DNA of 64,000 nt, taken from the NCBI GenBank assembly GCA_905147135.1, contig LR990051.1:3372463-3436462 (forward strand), read 5' to 3'. The translations under genes were made by a program, and so were the position numbers. Every line of letters starts with the position of its first letter. The first letter of the stretch is position 1. The DNA comes from Blastobasis lacticolella. Its lineage: Eukaryota; Arthropoda; Insecta; Lepidoptera; Blastobasidae. Below are positions 43,541-55,849 of this stretch, piece by piece. A model generated the notes under the pieces. It saw only the letters and a list, made by a program, of their open reading frames with translations, had not been told where the DNA came from and searched no databases.

Positions 43541-43783
43541 AAATAAATAAATAATCGTGGACAAATTCACACAGCGCCATCTAGCCCCAAACTAAGCGAA
43601 GCTTGTACTATGGGAGCAAGCTAACTGATATACTACTTAAATACTTTTTAAAATACATACTTATTATACATAGACCACCTAGACCCGTAACAGAAATTAA
43701 AATTCATCATTTAAATTTCTGCCCGGCCGGGAATCGAACCCGGGACCTCTTGCGTGGCTGACTGGCATGTTGAACCACGCAGG
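43541..43783 (-). mobile_element. SINE family B, fullest copy
   Basis: On the minus strand the head has TGCGTGGTTCAACATGCC, a CCACGC loop region and the B box GGTTCGATTCC, followed by a body and an (ATTT)n tail at 43553-43541. Copies at 2690 and 41268 share the body. Confidence 0.7.
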
Positions 43784-43789
43784 TCGTCA

Positions 43790-46400
43790 AATCGGATTAT
43801 AACTGTATCATGTTTTGTATGAGCAACAAAGTGTTTATCTGTCTGTAGTTTGTGCTATGATGTCGTAGACCATCCCCGGTTTTCAAGTAGCGTTAGGTCA
43901 AATAGGGTAACGTCCATAGCCTGGTAACTGTTTACTATCAGACTACCGTTTGCAACCTAAGTAGGATAAAAAAAAGTCGGACGTAGGTACTCGTGTAAAC
44001 GAAAACTAAATTTGGAAACTAAGTGCGGCTTGCACCAAATTCTTGAAGGCATTTAAGCTAAACTAATATAATACTTAAAAAACTTACGTCACGTGTTTAA
44101 GCATTTTATGCTAGTGGGGCTAGATTAAGTTTATTGTTTGCATGTGGTGCATTCATTTCATCCGTGTTGAAATTACGTACCTTCTTAAACCTAGATATTA
44201 TATAAACAAGAATATTATTTCTCAAACATTTTGCCACTCTAGTGCATAAATTAAGGTCAGCCATTGGCCGGTCGAGCGATTTCTTTGATATGCTGACATG
44301 TCCTAGAAAAACAATGCGGCGAACATTGAACCTGAATTGCTGTAGTTAAGTCTGTCGAGTTGGGGATCGGCTCGTGGGTTCCGTAGCTATGTTATTTTTC
44401 AAAGGATGTTCTAGTTGTATTTATCATCAACGATAGCAAAACAGGCAACCGTAACGCTTTCGCAAATGGGTGGTGTTGCGGAGGTCAATTGGTGGTGATC
44501 ACTTACCGTCAAGTGCTTGCCATGAATGCCTGTTTGCCTCTATAGGTATTATAAAGAAGTTTCTTCGAGAAAAGACTTTTTGTTTTTGTGCTACAGAGTG
44601 ACAAAAGAGCAGACAGCCTACCTGATGGTAAGCGGTAACAGTCGCTCATAACATCGGCGATTTGTACATTAAGGTCGCAAGCAAGCAAAATGTAGAACCA
44701 CAAGTGCATTCTCACTGTGAGGCTACCTTATCTTTGACAGAGTCGACCTGTAGCTCGGTTCTGGAGCTCTCTATATAGATAATTTGATTTCAAAAAATGT
44801 ACATAAGTGAATAGAAATCGATGTATGTATTATACTTTACTTATGTTGATTTTAAGTCCAGTAGTAGACTGTTATGGGCTGTTGATGTGCTGAAAATACA
44901 GTTACGAACCGACCTACCGAGCTAGAGGGCGAGAATGATTCTTCTCTGAGAAGCACAGTAAAACGTTTGCGTATTATATACCTTCTTTCTGTAATTGCCG
45001 TGGACTAAAATATTTGTGATCACGTTTACTGACGGAACCCAAAAGCAACTTTGAAATTATGGCATAAATAACCCAATTGTTGGCATAATCACTGAGTTAC
45101 GGTTTATCCGTGTGGACGTGGGCTAATGAATCTTTCATAAGCTTACACTTGGAGCGTCTAGTCCAGAGTCACGGTAAAATATAAAGTTCAAAATTTGCGG
45201 AAATAAACATTGCAAGGGGAGTAATAAAGATCGTTTATTGGCAGTGAGTGGTGAGTTGTGACTTTAGTGTGGTGAGCCACTCACAACACTAAAACAATGG
45301 GGGAAAAGCTAATATATGAATATGAAGATAAATTATGAAGTCCCGCAAAAGAACGCCAATACCATTGAGAACCTGAAATCAGATTAGCAGATCAGCAGCA
45401 TTGTAAATGTAACAATAATTACCCAAACTAAATGATACTGACATAAATATTGGTATGTTTAATGTTGCTCATATTGGAATTTGAAATATAAAAATGCATA
45501 AAGCTTGGTACAAGGTTAGGTTAATGATTGCAAGACAGGTAAGCCAGGTTCTGCAAAGATTTGCAATTGAATTACAATCCAACAGTTTCGTGAAGTTTAA
45601 GACGACACTTTCTGGGATTTTAAATAATTTGAGCACCTATTATAAGGAGAACTCCTTCCGTCCAAACCCATCCAAACCTGAGTCTAGTATAGTGTGTTAC
45701 AGTTATCGTGAGTGTTTAGGGTGTTAGGCGGGATGATAATATTTAAAATTTATTGTAAATGGTAATAGACTAAGTGATTTACCTACGTTACAATACATTC
45801 GAAATGCTTGACCTATTTACAGCTATCGGTAAAATTGTACGGCGTTACTCCGTATATGCGATGGGATCCTGGAGCAATCGAGGGAACTCCTCAAATATTA
45901 TAGGCATACTTATAGCGATATCAGTATTTTCAGTGGCAAGTCAAGCATTTGCATTCAGAAAAGTATCATTTATTTAAGTGGAGCTGATGATGAAGACCAC
46001 AGGCCACCGTAACACCTCAATGTTGTTACCTCAGAACTTTGTCAGTTATAGACCAATCGGAAATTTCTTTTTTAATTGTTTTAAACGATATACTCCTCGG
46101 GTGGTCCTATTTTGATCAGGTTAGGATTTAATTATGGAAACCCAAACCTTGAAAGTTGTAGGCTCGTATGGGGTGTTTTTTACGTTATCATATCTTACTC
46201 AGGTGTTCGGTTTAGAGTGTCATCATTTGATGCTGCTGTGCTGATGATGAAGCCACAGAACTCCTTAACGTTTAAGGGTTAGGGGATTGTACTGTAATTT
46301 GTCGACATTAACTACTGATGCTTAAAAAGGTATTATAACCACTGAAAAATTTGAAATAGATATATCTTCCTCGTTCTATACTTACTCGTATTGTATGATA
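43790..46400. other. Intergenic, no supported gene
   Basis: 44585-44650 is the CCTGATGGTAAGCGGT repeat. A frame beginning ATG at 45494 (77 codons) contains an internal GTAAGC donor-like site after AGACAG, but has no further support. 45250-45290 has an imperfect inverted repeat (GTGAGTTGTGA with CACTCACAAC). Confidence 0.4.
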
Positions 46401-46407
46401 AAAAGCT

Positions 46408-46520
46408 ATCAATATTTTTGGAGTCGGTGCCACATAGCAACCCTCCCTTTCCCTAAAGGTATTAGCTCCTCTCTTCGGCAAACATTACTGTGCTGGCACC
46501 GACTCCAAAAATAATGATAT
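46408..46520. mobile_element. Foldback element, 113 bp
   Basis: TTTTTGGAGTCGGTGCCA (46415) and TGGCACCGACTCCAAAAA (ending 46511) are perfect 18-base inverted repeats, extended by TATCAATA and TAATGATA on the outside. Confidence 0.7.
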
Positions 46521-47158
46521 GTAATTTACTCGTATTAGCTTATATTTTATTTATGGTGTTCTGAAGTCGGTTTTATATTTCAATTAAAATTTTAATTTTC
46601 AGGGCGAATCCCGGGCCCTCGCGCGTGATCACAAGCGGTAAACAAATTGACGCTAAGATAACTTTTTTATTGTAGGTATTATGTTCGTTATAGGCGACAG
46701 TTACCACTTTTCATTAGGTGGGTTACATTAAATACTTGCTTGATAGATAACTTAACCAATCGACGTTTATGAGAACCCACCGGGACATAAAATATGTAAA
46801 ACTAATTTAAAAATATATGTTGAGAAATAACATATAATAAAACAAACCACGTCAAGTTGACCTACCACCACCTACCCTCATTTATATCTTGATGTAATTT
46901 TAACTTTTAATAGAAAATCATTTGTCCATCATTGGTGGGAAGTTGCTATGGAGGATTGTTTACCTAACGTGAGTCATCTGCCTAGGTACAAGATCTCCAT
47001 AATCCGCAAACTGCACTTCAATGCTGCTGCTAGACATAGAAAAAAAATATTTTTTCTCTATTCTGCTGAAGCTATATATGTCCTCCGCTCTAACTGCTAC
47101 AAGACGCCCTCAGTTATCAGTACAGTCAGCAACAACATTTTCTTGTTGTTGCTTTAAT

Positions 47159-47255
47159 GTCAAGGTCACGGAGGTCAGATGGTAGTCGTTCTATTGTAAT
47201 TACATGATTTGCAAAATCCACAATCGGTATATTGACGCCAAGATGATTTTTCATC
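47159..47255 (+). mobile_element. SINE family A, tail fragment
   Basis: TCACGGAGGTCAGATGGTAG through TATTGACGCCAAGATGATT matches the 3' third of family A in plus orientation. Confidence 0.6.
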
Positions 47256-47523
47256 GTAGGTGTTATGGGCGACAGTTACCTACCACTAGAGAATGCAATC
47301 CCGCAAGATAATTTCAATCCAGGTATTTGCGGGACTGAACCATCTCAATCCCGCTGGATCCAGGTATTTGCGGGATCCCGCTGGGTGGACTTAGACTCCA
47401 GAAGTCAATCGTAATAAAGACTTTATAGACCTCGTTTTCATGGTTTTAATTTTAACCCACATTACACAAGGTTTTTGGTACATTTAAAATGTTGTTTAGT
47501 AATTCTAGACATAAAGATTAAGA

Positions 47524-47862
47524 GAGCGTCGGTAGCCTGTTGTGTATCCAACTCGTAAACCGGGTGCGAATCCCGCTGCGGCCATGTATCAATAACTCTT
47601 TTCTGAGTTATGTACATAAGTTGAATCCTAACCGATGCTCTTACGGTGAGGGAAAACATCGTGATAGAACCTGCAAATTCCGGAAACTGAATTTGTAACC
47701 ATGATCCAATTTGGTCTGGTTCCCCTATTAGCAGTGTCACGGAGGTCAGATGGTACTCGCTCCACTGCAATTACCTGATCGCCAAATCCTGGATCATGGT
47801 CAACGTGGACCCCGGGCCCTCGTTCTCGAGAGCACAACCGGGACATTAACGCCAAGATGATT
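47524..47862 (+). mobile_element. SINE family A, near full-length
   Basis: Plus-strand copy: GCGTCGGTAGCC, CCAACTCGTAAACCGG, GTGCGAATCCCGC, then TCTTACGGTGAGGG and CGGGACATTAACGCCAAGAT. Confidence 0.7.
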
Positions 47863-48599
47863 ATTAGATATAAAGATTAAGAGATAAATTGACATACTCT
47901 AGTCAACATCAACATAAGTTGAATTAATTACGTACACACCAAAAGAACATCGTAAGCAAATAAAAAAATATTTTGGAAATAAACTTGCAAGTTGCAAGCA
48001 TAACTATCAAACCACTCCATATTTTTCCATATGCGCTCATACATTTCTGGTGTTACAAATCGGTCTTTGACTTCATACAATCAATTTTAATTATATTTTC
48101 GCGTGATGATAGCCAATAGACAATGAATACGACTATGTATTTGAATACATCTAATTTAAAAAAAAAATTAAATACATTCATTGTCTTATTCGCTATCAAA
48201 CCGCAAAAACCGAAAACTGATTTGTAAGAAACTGTATGAACTTGTAGGGAGAATAAGGGGTGGTTCGGTAATTAAGCTCGCAAGTGTAGCATCTTATCGC
48301 TTAGTGTTCATCGCATCGCTTAGCCAGCGCCCAGCCAGCCAGACCATAGCCCATGAGCCGCCCTGCGCACAGTATTACGTATAAACCATGCTTCTCTGTA
48401 ATCCCGCCTGTCCAGCGGTATCCCGCAAAATTTTCGGCCGGGATTAGTCCCGCAAAATGTATGCGGGATCCCGGTATCCCGGTATTGCATTCCCTACCTA
48501 CCACTTTCCATCAGGTGGACTCAGGACTGAGTTGGGTATTTGATAGAATACTTGACCAATTGAGGTCAAGTTTATATAATATACTCAAATGTTTCCCAA

Positions 48600-48830
48600 A
48601 CTACTGTACATTTGAAATGTGTGACATGTGTCTGTGTCATCGTAGCTCTGGAACGGACGATTTCGATGTCGTTATCTTTACTTGAAAGGTAGTTTAATCG
48701 AGATAGTTCACAGCTTTGTTTCATTAAAGTCGGTTAAGTAGTTCAGGAAATATTGAAGAATATGTATACTTCCACTAAGTATCGTCGCGTCGGAGTAATC
48801 GGACGTTTTTACGTCGGTTTACATAGATAT
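48600..48830 (+). repeat. Dispersed lepidopteran repeat, uninterrupted copy
   Basis: GTCTGTGTCATCGTAGCTC, ATTTCGATGTCGTTATC, AGTTTAATCGAGATAGTTC and GTATACTT end with GGACGTTTTTACGTCGG. It is the reference for the split copy at 15420. Confidence 0.6.
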
Positions 48831-48865
48831 GTGTGCAGAATTTTTATGCCATATTCAATATTAGG

Positions 48866-49156
48866 GTAGCGCCACATTAGGGTGATGTAATGTACGACAG
48901 TTTTACTATTAGTAGTAAATGTATGAAAAATCTCAATGTAGCAACACATTTGTCTTACGTGACATTAGTTATGCGACCAAATCCCACGGCGTGTGAGCGC
49001 GTGTATAGCGCGTAATGACGCGATGTGATGCGTCACGCATCATTCGGCCTGCAGCATATACACGTGTATGTCACGTCACTCGCGTCACATCACGTGGCGT
49101 TAGTCCAATGTGGCTCTAATGTAACATCATATCACATCACTCTAATATGGCGGTAC
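48866..49156. mobile_element. MITE of about 290 bp
   Basis: GTAGCGCCACATTAGGGTGA at the left pairs with TCACTCTAATATGGCGGTAC at the right. Sub-terminal ATGTAATGTAC and ATGTAACATCAT also pair. The centre is CpG-rich (GCGTGTGAGCGCGTGTATAG). Confidence 0.65.
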
Positions 49157-49304
49157 TTTTAATTATTGTTTTCTTTTTCCATTAAAAATATCTATAGGTG
49201 GTTGAGGTTCCTTAGGTAGTAACGGAGGGAGCGAAGACAAAAATAAAAGACATAACATGTCACTGTTTATATCACTTTTTATAATTTATTTTTTCACAAC
49301 ATTT

Positions 49305-49631
49305 TTATTTATTTTTCTGTAAAATTTACAATAGCTTAAAACTCCTCACAAATATATACTTAGTTAATTCATCGGGCGCTGCGGCCTCGCATTTACACAA
49401 ATAGTTTTCCACGAAACAGGCAACTTGGAAGAGGAAATTATAACTAGTAAATATATTTGATAAAACCTAACAATATGCTTATATAACGTAAGGCGTAAGC
49501 TAGCAATCCTATACTAGAGAGTCAGTAGGTCGTCCGCCCCCTTGGAACATATCTTTTCGGGCGACGACTAGGCGCGGCCACCGCGCCGGGGGGCGCCACT
49601 GTCTTCCAACGTGTTAGGTAGTATTGTCTTC
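49305..49631 (-). CDS. Possible last exon and 3' UTR, gene unidentified
   Basis: On the minus strand a frame reads KTILPNTLEDSGAPRRGGRA and stops at TAG (49570-49568). A weak 3' splice site (ACCACCAG) would start the exon at 49631. After the stop come about 250 bases of UTR-like sequence and paired AATAAA signals (plus-strand TTATTTATTTTT, about 49305-49317). The GC-rich codons contrast with the AT-rich surroundings. The fragment is too short to name, and a non-coding 3' UTR is equally possible. Confidence 0.3.
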
Positions 49632-49665
49632 CTGGTGGTATGTTTTAACTTGACTTTATAGTACG

Positions 49666-49793
49666 AATATTTTCAGCTATCACAGCCGAAATTCCCACGC
49701 CGTCCCTTTCTCATGATAGCTATAGTGAAAAAGAAAAACGTCATAAGCAGACTTTCGGCTGCAGTTGTCTTTACGTTCAGCCGAAAATATTAG
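49666..49793. mobile_element. Foldback element, about 128 bp
   Basis: AATATTTTCAGCTATCACAG at the left mirrors the right end TTCAGCCGAAAATATT, with inner CAGCCGAAA and TTTCGGCTG also pairing. Confidence 0.55.
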
Positions 49794-49799
49794 TTAATA

Positions 49800-50835
49800 A
49801 AGTCTCGGGTAGGTACGAGAAATGCTACGAATGTAAAGGCATCTTACACGAGCTTAGTTTTTAACGGTCAGTTTTAACTGCGCAGTTTAATTGTGATATT
49901 TCTTCACTGAAGCCTATCACATATACGTCAGATTTATCTGATAACCCTGTTGTATGGGACATATTGAGCGTCAGAAAAAAATTCACAGCAAAGTTAAAAT
50001 ACACAGTCAAAACTGGAAGTCGCATAGCGGGTAGGGTACCTACGATGAGTGGGAACCACAAGTGAATTTCTCAAAATAATTGGCTCACTCTGCAAATAAT
50101 TGAAATCGGGATTTTTTAGATTAGATTGTGAGACCAGTAACTAACATGAGAAAATGTATGTGAAAACGGAAGGTTAGTTAGATGCCGAGACAGTCTTCAA
50201 TGGCCGAAGTATGTTTCACTTCAAGATGGATAGTCAAATCTGTAAGTTCGCAGAATCATACCACTTATGGTAAAACAGGGATCGATTTACAGACTTATTT
50301 CAGTACAGTATTGAAATATGTTTTGTAAACAGTTGTTTATGGGAAAAAGGAAAATGTGAAAAGGATTTTCTAGTGGGAAAATGCTGTTATTAGAAGACAG
50401 TGACTCAGCCAGGCGCAGTGGTTCGCAGTTGCCTCGAGAATTCGGAACCCACGCCTTGGCGCTTGCGTGCCCAAACTCCACATAACTATGACTCCGAAAC
50501 ACAAACTAAATACTAATTTGACTCTTCTCGGTGAACCCCATCGCACTAGCCATAGGTACTTCATAATTCTTAAACATCCTATCTGCATGAAATGTGCCTT
50601 CCCTGATGTTGCTCTACAAATAACAATGTTTATTAAGCGAAATGTTACAAAAAAAAAACTAACAATATTTGTTGTAGTGTGATGTCATAGATCAATGTCG
50701 TAATTTTACACTGAGGACTTTTTCTGAGGACTAATTTGATTTTATTCCCTGCTTTAGATACTGATACAATAGCAAAATTTTAACAGTATAATGAGCAAAA
50801 CATTCCCCTTAATTGGAGGTTTAACATTGCCATGT
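49800..50835. other. Intergenic or intronic, nothing identified
   Basis: Short frames only. If the exons at 49631 and 52745 belong to longer minus-strand genes, this could be an intron. Confidence 0.4.
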
Positions 50836-50839
50836 TACG

Positions 50840-50930
50840 TACAGTCAGCCGCAGAGTGAATGGACCCCTCCGCTTGCATACATTAAATGCAAGTATGCAA
50901 GAGTGGTCTGTTCACTCTACAGATGACTAT
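50840..50930. mobile_element. Short foldback element
   Basis: TACAGTCAGCCGCAGAGTGA and TCACTCTACAGATGACTA pair, as do GCTTGCATAC and GTATGCAAG nearer the centre, giving an imperfect stem of about 40 bases with almost no loop. Confidence 0.55.
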
Positions 50931-51189
50931 GCTAGCCAAATAATACAAAAAATGGCAAGACAAATCCGTAAATCGATTGATCAATTCATCGTCCACTATC
51001 CAGCAATAGGGTCCACCATAATTCAACATGACCTGCAAATAGATTTTACTGTTTTCATAACTCAAAGTAAATGCTTCGATAATCTTGAACTTGTTTTCGT
51101 TTCACATACCACGTTCCTTTATTACGTCAAGCATTGGTGCACTACGTCTTTTCAGCACGACATTACTTACATGTTTCGATAATTATTTT

Positions 51190-52520
51190 ATTTGTAATAT
51201 TAGTTCAGAATGTTTGGTAAGAGATACATAAATTAGAGGCATAAGAAATTTGATGGAAAATTACTTGAAATAACACAAGCCATAATAAAGTTTTATTACA
51301 TTGTTTTTGACATGTAAAGCAAACATTACAGTCACTATTATTATCGTTATTTTTCTCATAAAGTATTATAAAGTCGTAATGCAGAAAACGCTTGTCGAAA
51401 CTCATGCAATTTAATGTCTTCAATATATTGTAATGTAACGTAGACACTTCATAGGATTTTAAGGTTTCATACTCCGCTTGAAGCCAGGAATGGCTTTCAA
51501 CATTTAATGGAAATCTTCAAAACTTTCTCACTCAAAGTAAATTAGAGTCAACGACCAGAGACCTGAAATGTCCTCCATACTCCCACGCCCAGACACATCT
51601 AAATAGACAACAATTTTGTTAGTATTAATTAAAACTACATTGTACCGAGGCAGTGGTTATGAGAAGACATTTCACGAATCCAAAACAATCTCAAACATCT
51701 CATATAACTACCTACAATATATACATATAGAATACCAAAATAGAACAGCACGCAAGCGCCTTTGACCAGTGCACAACTATAATTAAAAAATTAATGATTA
51801 AAAATAAGGCTAGCCAAAAACTGATGGTAACTCTAGAAAAGTAAATCCCTAAGCTACATTGCAATGTCTCTCTGCTTCGTTCCTTATCTACACAACACAG
51901 TAAATGAAAGCGGGTTGTCGTGTAACTCTATTCAAACGGTAGGCATTTTCGGATTTCGAAAGCGTTGTCAGCTTCATTGACCTCGATTAATTGACTACAA
52001 GGACTGGAGTTCGACGACAGTCGTCTCAATCGTGTTGTGGAAGCGATGAAGCAGGCTCTAACTCTAAAATTGAATTAAGTAGACAAACCATATCAGTCTC
52101 TGAGAACAAATGAGCTGGTAATGATTCTGCAATCAATACATTAAGGATAATACGGAACAGTAATACGAAGGCTCGTCTACAACGTGTAATTTCTTAGTCT
52201 ATTTTTATAAAGTTCCCATCGATAGAGGAATAAGTAAATCACAAAAATATACACATACGAATATAGTTTATAACTCACGCGACGAGGTAGTTCTCAACGA
52301 ATTCTGCCAATAGCTGTAACCAGTATACAGTTAACAATCACAGTTATTATAATAATAATGACGACAATATAGAAATGACAAAACTTGTCAAAAGACTACA
52401 AATCACAACTTATAGGCCTGTCTCGTTGCTGAGAGTAACCTAATGATAAGTAATTAACTTACGTTCACTCTTATTACAAAAAAATGGAATATAGTTTAAG
52501 ATCAGTTAGCTACATTATGT
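51190..52520. other. Nothing identified
   Basis: AT-rich with no coding frame, repeat or splice-framed exon that I can support. Confidence 0.45.
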
Positions 52521-52526
52521 ACTTCA

Positions 52527-52745
52527 TTTATTTCTAAGTACAGACAACTGTGAATAATAAATCTTTATGTCTAATTAGATCTAGGTTTCGCTTCAGGCGT
52601 TTCATCTGTGACCATGGCAGGAGCGAGCTCGAATGGCCGGCTGATCAGGTTCGCGCGTTCGTGAGCATGGGTTCGTGTATCCAGCGACGCGTGGATAGTG
52701 GGGACCTCAAAGATGAAACGCCGCAGAGCCATCCAAACTTGCATC
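52527..52745 (-). CDS. Possible last exon, gene unidentified
   Basis: On the minus strand an exon from 52745 (after GGTTCACTAG) reads MQVWMALRRFIFEVPTIHA, then TRTHAHERANLISRPFELAP and stops at TAG (52571). AATAAA follows 39 bases later (52532-52527). Codon use is GC-richer than the surroundings. I recognise no family. The opposite strand is also open here (52550-52843), so coding sense is not proven. Upstream exons would have to lie beyond or within the TENT5 region. Confidence 0.35.
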
Positions 52746-53429
52746 CTAGTGAACCCACCGTCACACAAGCGACAGCAAAGATAAACACAACGACACTAGC
52801 CCCCCAATTATTTAGACATTCTCAAGTTGAAGTTTCCTTTTAATCCCCCGAAGGAAGTTCGATAAAAAATGAGATCTCAAATTTTGGTTCGATGGTGAGC
52901 AAATCGAAATTCGTTCATATAAAATCGTTACATAGTTCCGAAGTATAATAAGATTTAGTCTAGTAGCGGATTGTACTTTATCACTCCGGATATATTGTAT
53001 TATCTACTAATAAAATAGATTATAACGAACACTGCTTAATCGAAGCCCTACTAAGAAGTCCATGCTATATGATTTGTATACATATATTTTCTTTGCAATT
53101 TGCATTAGCAAATATCTAAACATGCACGAATTGGCCGGATCCCGTTTACACCGTCGTTCACATAACTATTCATTAAAATACAACAGTAATAGTATATATC
53201 TCTCTATTGGATTTAAACTACGTAATAATGTTATGTAAGTATATAATATTCTCCGACAACAGGGTAAATCTACAACAATTAAATCACATTTTGTCATACC
53301 ATCTACTGTTTTAATTAACACTGCGATTGGTGAGATATTAATAATAGTTTAAAAAACGTATTCATAAGTACTCTGTTACTAATGTGACTTCGCTACTTGT
53401 AAATGTTCTTAAAATATAATATATAAGAT

Positions 53430-54279
53430 TTATTTGTATCATTAACAAGAATGAACTTTAATATTGTACACATCTTAGTTAATTTTTTTTTTTGTTTTTC
53501 TTTTTTAAATAGGTATTTTTACTTAAAACGTTTTATATTTTAACTTAGTTTGTTACTTCGTACGCCAAGCCGTATACAATACTAGAGCGGTCACGAGGTG
53601 AAGAAAAGTGTATACATACAATCTTTCAGTTAATTACAATATATATAAGTAGTAAAATATGTGTTCACTGTAATCCGCGCGGCGCCGCCCGCCCTGCGCT
53701 GCGCCGGCGCAGCGGCGAAGGCCATCGCACAAGGCCGGATTGGTTATCTACTTTCTAAAGGTCTCTTGCAACAATATCGGTGATACTCAATCGCAGCGAG
53801 CGACGCTCCATTGTTTCGAATCCCGAGAGACATGCTTACATTTATTACGCAGACGTTTTCTATACAATAAAAAGCTTAAACATAACTAACTAGTCTTTTT
53901 ATAGGCAGACCATCGGCCCGGGCGGCCCGGCGTACCCGGCGTACCCGGCGCGCGCAAACAATTTTCGTACTGCTAACACGTTGAGCCGTCAACACGAAAG
54001 GAGTACGAACGGAAATTATCGGCGCGCGCCCCGAGCCGAGCCGCGGCTTACATTTGCGTCGAACGTATTGTTAAAAAATACATAATAAAAAATAAAAAAT
54101 AAGTATTAATAACCAGCCGAAAAAACACGAAGCGTATCACGACACGAAACGACGCGACACGTCGCGTGTCTATATACAGCCGCTTAGCGGGGTGATTCGT
54201 AATACAATATATACTCTTTATCCATATTATATACATTTGGCACTAAATTCATGGAGCGAGAGGGGTAGGCCTCGGGGGG
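53430..54279 (-). other. 3' region of TENT5, GC-rich tracts
   Basis: Downstream of the TENT5 stop, AT-rich text alternates with CpG-rich tracts at 53670-53740 and 53915-54050 (CCCGGCGTACCCGGCGTACC is a tandem repeat at 53935). AATAAA on the minus strand occurs near 53838 and 53427 (plus TTTATT). I take this as likely 3' UTR; its end is not fixed. Confidence 0.4.
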
Positions 54280-55815
54280 TCACGCGGGGCAGAGCGCGGG
54301 CTGCGGCCAGGCGTAGCAGCGGCAGCACGGCGCGGGCGGCGCGAGCGGCGCGGGCGCGGGGGAGCACGCGGCGCAGCCGGCGCACGCCGCACACGCCGCG
54401 CACGCCGCGCACACGCACACGTAGTACGCGGGCGCCAGCAGCATGGGCGCGGGCTGGGGCGCCGCCAGCTCCCGGCAGGCCAGCGCCGCGATCAGCGCCA
54501 GCGTCTGCCGGCGCTCGTGCCCCATCAGGCAGACCGTGGACTCGCGGACCACGCCGTGCAGCAGCGTCAGGTATCTGCGGAACGGCCGACGTTAGACGGA
54601 GAAAAACTAAACATCAAAAATACTGAGCTTAGAGAGTAACTTTTGCAACAGCTGTACTGCCCCAGAATGTACCCAGAATAAAATGATTTTATACTTCGAA
54701 ATATTGGTATAATCTCTGAAAGACAATTTTGAAATAGGTAAGTAATTTGGTATTGGCTCTCACCTGTGTTTGAGCGCCTCCTCCTCGCGGCCGACGAAGT
54801 GATTCCGCAGGTAGGCCTCCAGCTTGGCGCGCTGCTGCCCCAGTTCCGGGAAGTCGATGAAGAATCGCGAGCACATGTAGCGCTCCAGCGTCTTGATCTT
54901 GTCCGGGCGCGCTGGTCGGTAGCCCTTGGCTAGCAACGCGCAGTACTTCAGCAGCCCCCCTCCGCGGATCTCCTCCGGTTGCCGCGTCGCGATCAGCTTT
55001 CCCCCTAGGTGCAGCAGAGACTCGTGGAAATCCCCGTAAACGGACTCCCCGACCACCGTCGGATAGAAGTTCTCCCCGATCGGCAGCTGCGCGCACTCGT
55101 GGAACGCCAGCAGCGAGTCGAGGGCGATCTGGAACGAGTCCACGGAGAACTCGAATTGGCGGCGCATCGTGTCGACGAACTTGAGCTCGACGGACTTGTG
55201 GCCGCGCGAGCTGCCGAGCGAGATCAGCGACCAGCGGTCCCCGTCCGAGTTGACGCGCACCATCTTCGAGACGTAGGCCTCTTTGAGGCCGGCGGGGGTG
55301 GCGCGTCGGCGGGGGCCGGTCTGGGGCAGCAGGGTGACCAGATGGCCGAGTACGGCGGCTTTGACGCGGTCGCAGTGGCGCGCGGTGGGCATGTCGGCGG
55401 TGAAGATGAGGTCGATGTCGGAGTAGGGCTGCGCGCGGTCGGCGAGCACGTGGCTGGCGGCGCCGCCGTTGAGCCTCACGTCGCGCACCTGCAGGCCCGC
55501 GCCGCCCGCGCTGACGGGGGCTCGCAGCCGCGCGCGCACGCCCGCCACGAGGTCCCGCAGCCGCACGTTGAGCGTGGGCCAGCCGCCGCGGCCCGGGATC
55601 GCCACCGCATCATCCATCACGTCGTTCAGCCGCCGCACCTGTTCGTAGCTGAGCACAGCATGTCGTTCGCCGCAGCCGCCGCCTTCCGACAAGTAGCTCG
55701 CCTCGCTCTGGAACAAAAGAGGGCGTTCGTCATTGTTTTCCTTTATGGACGTGGATGAGCAGATAGAGGCTGAGATTGACAGAGACAACCGTATTGTAAT
55801 TGTCGCTGTGCCCAT
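54280..55815 (-). CDS. Tent5: Terminal nucleotidyltransferase 5 (TENT5/FAM46)
   Basis: A non-canonical cytoplasmic poly(A) polymerase that lengthens tails of selected mRNAs, in mammals many for secreted proteins. Two exons are clear: 55707 (or 55815)-54764 and 54574-54280, joined by a 189-bp intron (CACAG|GTGAGAG...TTCCGCAG|ATACC) that splits an Arg codon and gives [19 protein letters not shown]. Counted from ATG 55815, the nucleotidyltransferase box is LNGG (115-118) with D133 and D135 in YSDIDLIF, a third acid lies in VELKFVD (D215), and family blocks [54 protein letters not shown] and [14 protein letters not shown] are intact. A strong 3' splice site (CCTCTTTTGTTCCAG) precedes AGC at 55707, so the first 36 residues from 55815 are probably intron and the true first exon lies upstream. 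From 55707 the two exons give 412 residues, normal for the family. The last 50 residues are unusually rich in Ala, Cys and Pro. Confidence 0.93.
54575..54763 (-). other. Intron of TENT5
   Basis: 189 bp, GTGAGA...CCGCAG, phase 2. Confirmed by continuity of conserved TENT5 protein text on both sides. Confidence 0.85.
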
Positions 55816-55849
55816 TGGACATGCCTTTTATTTTACTTCAATTTTTTAT

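Noticed and set aside
45494..45727. 77-codon ATG-started frame
   Set aside because: No motif, no poly(A) signal at a fitting distance and an internal donor-like site without a matching exon.
52550..52843. 97-codon plus-strand frame
   Set aside because: It starts without an ATG in a good context and overlaps a minus-strand exon candidate that has both a splice site and a poly(A) signal.
54192..54626. 144-codon Arg/Ala-rich frame on the plus strand
   Set aside because: Antisense to the GC-rich last exon of TENT5 and its intron; no splice or start support.
55009..55758. 249-codon open frame on the plus strand
   Set aside because: It lies antisense to TENT5 and is open only because of the GC-rich codon use of that gene; its Val/Glu/Arg-rich text is typical of such shadows.
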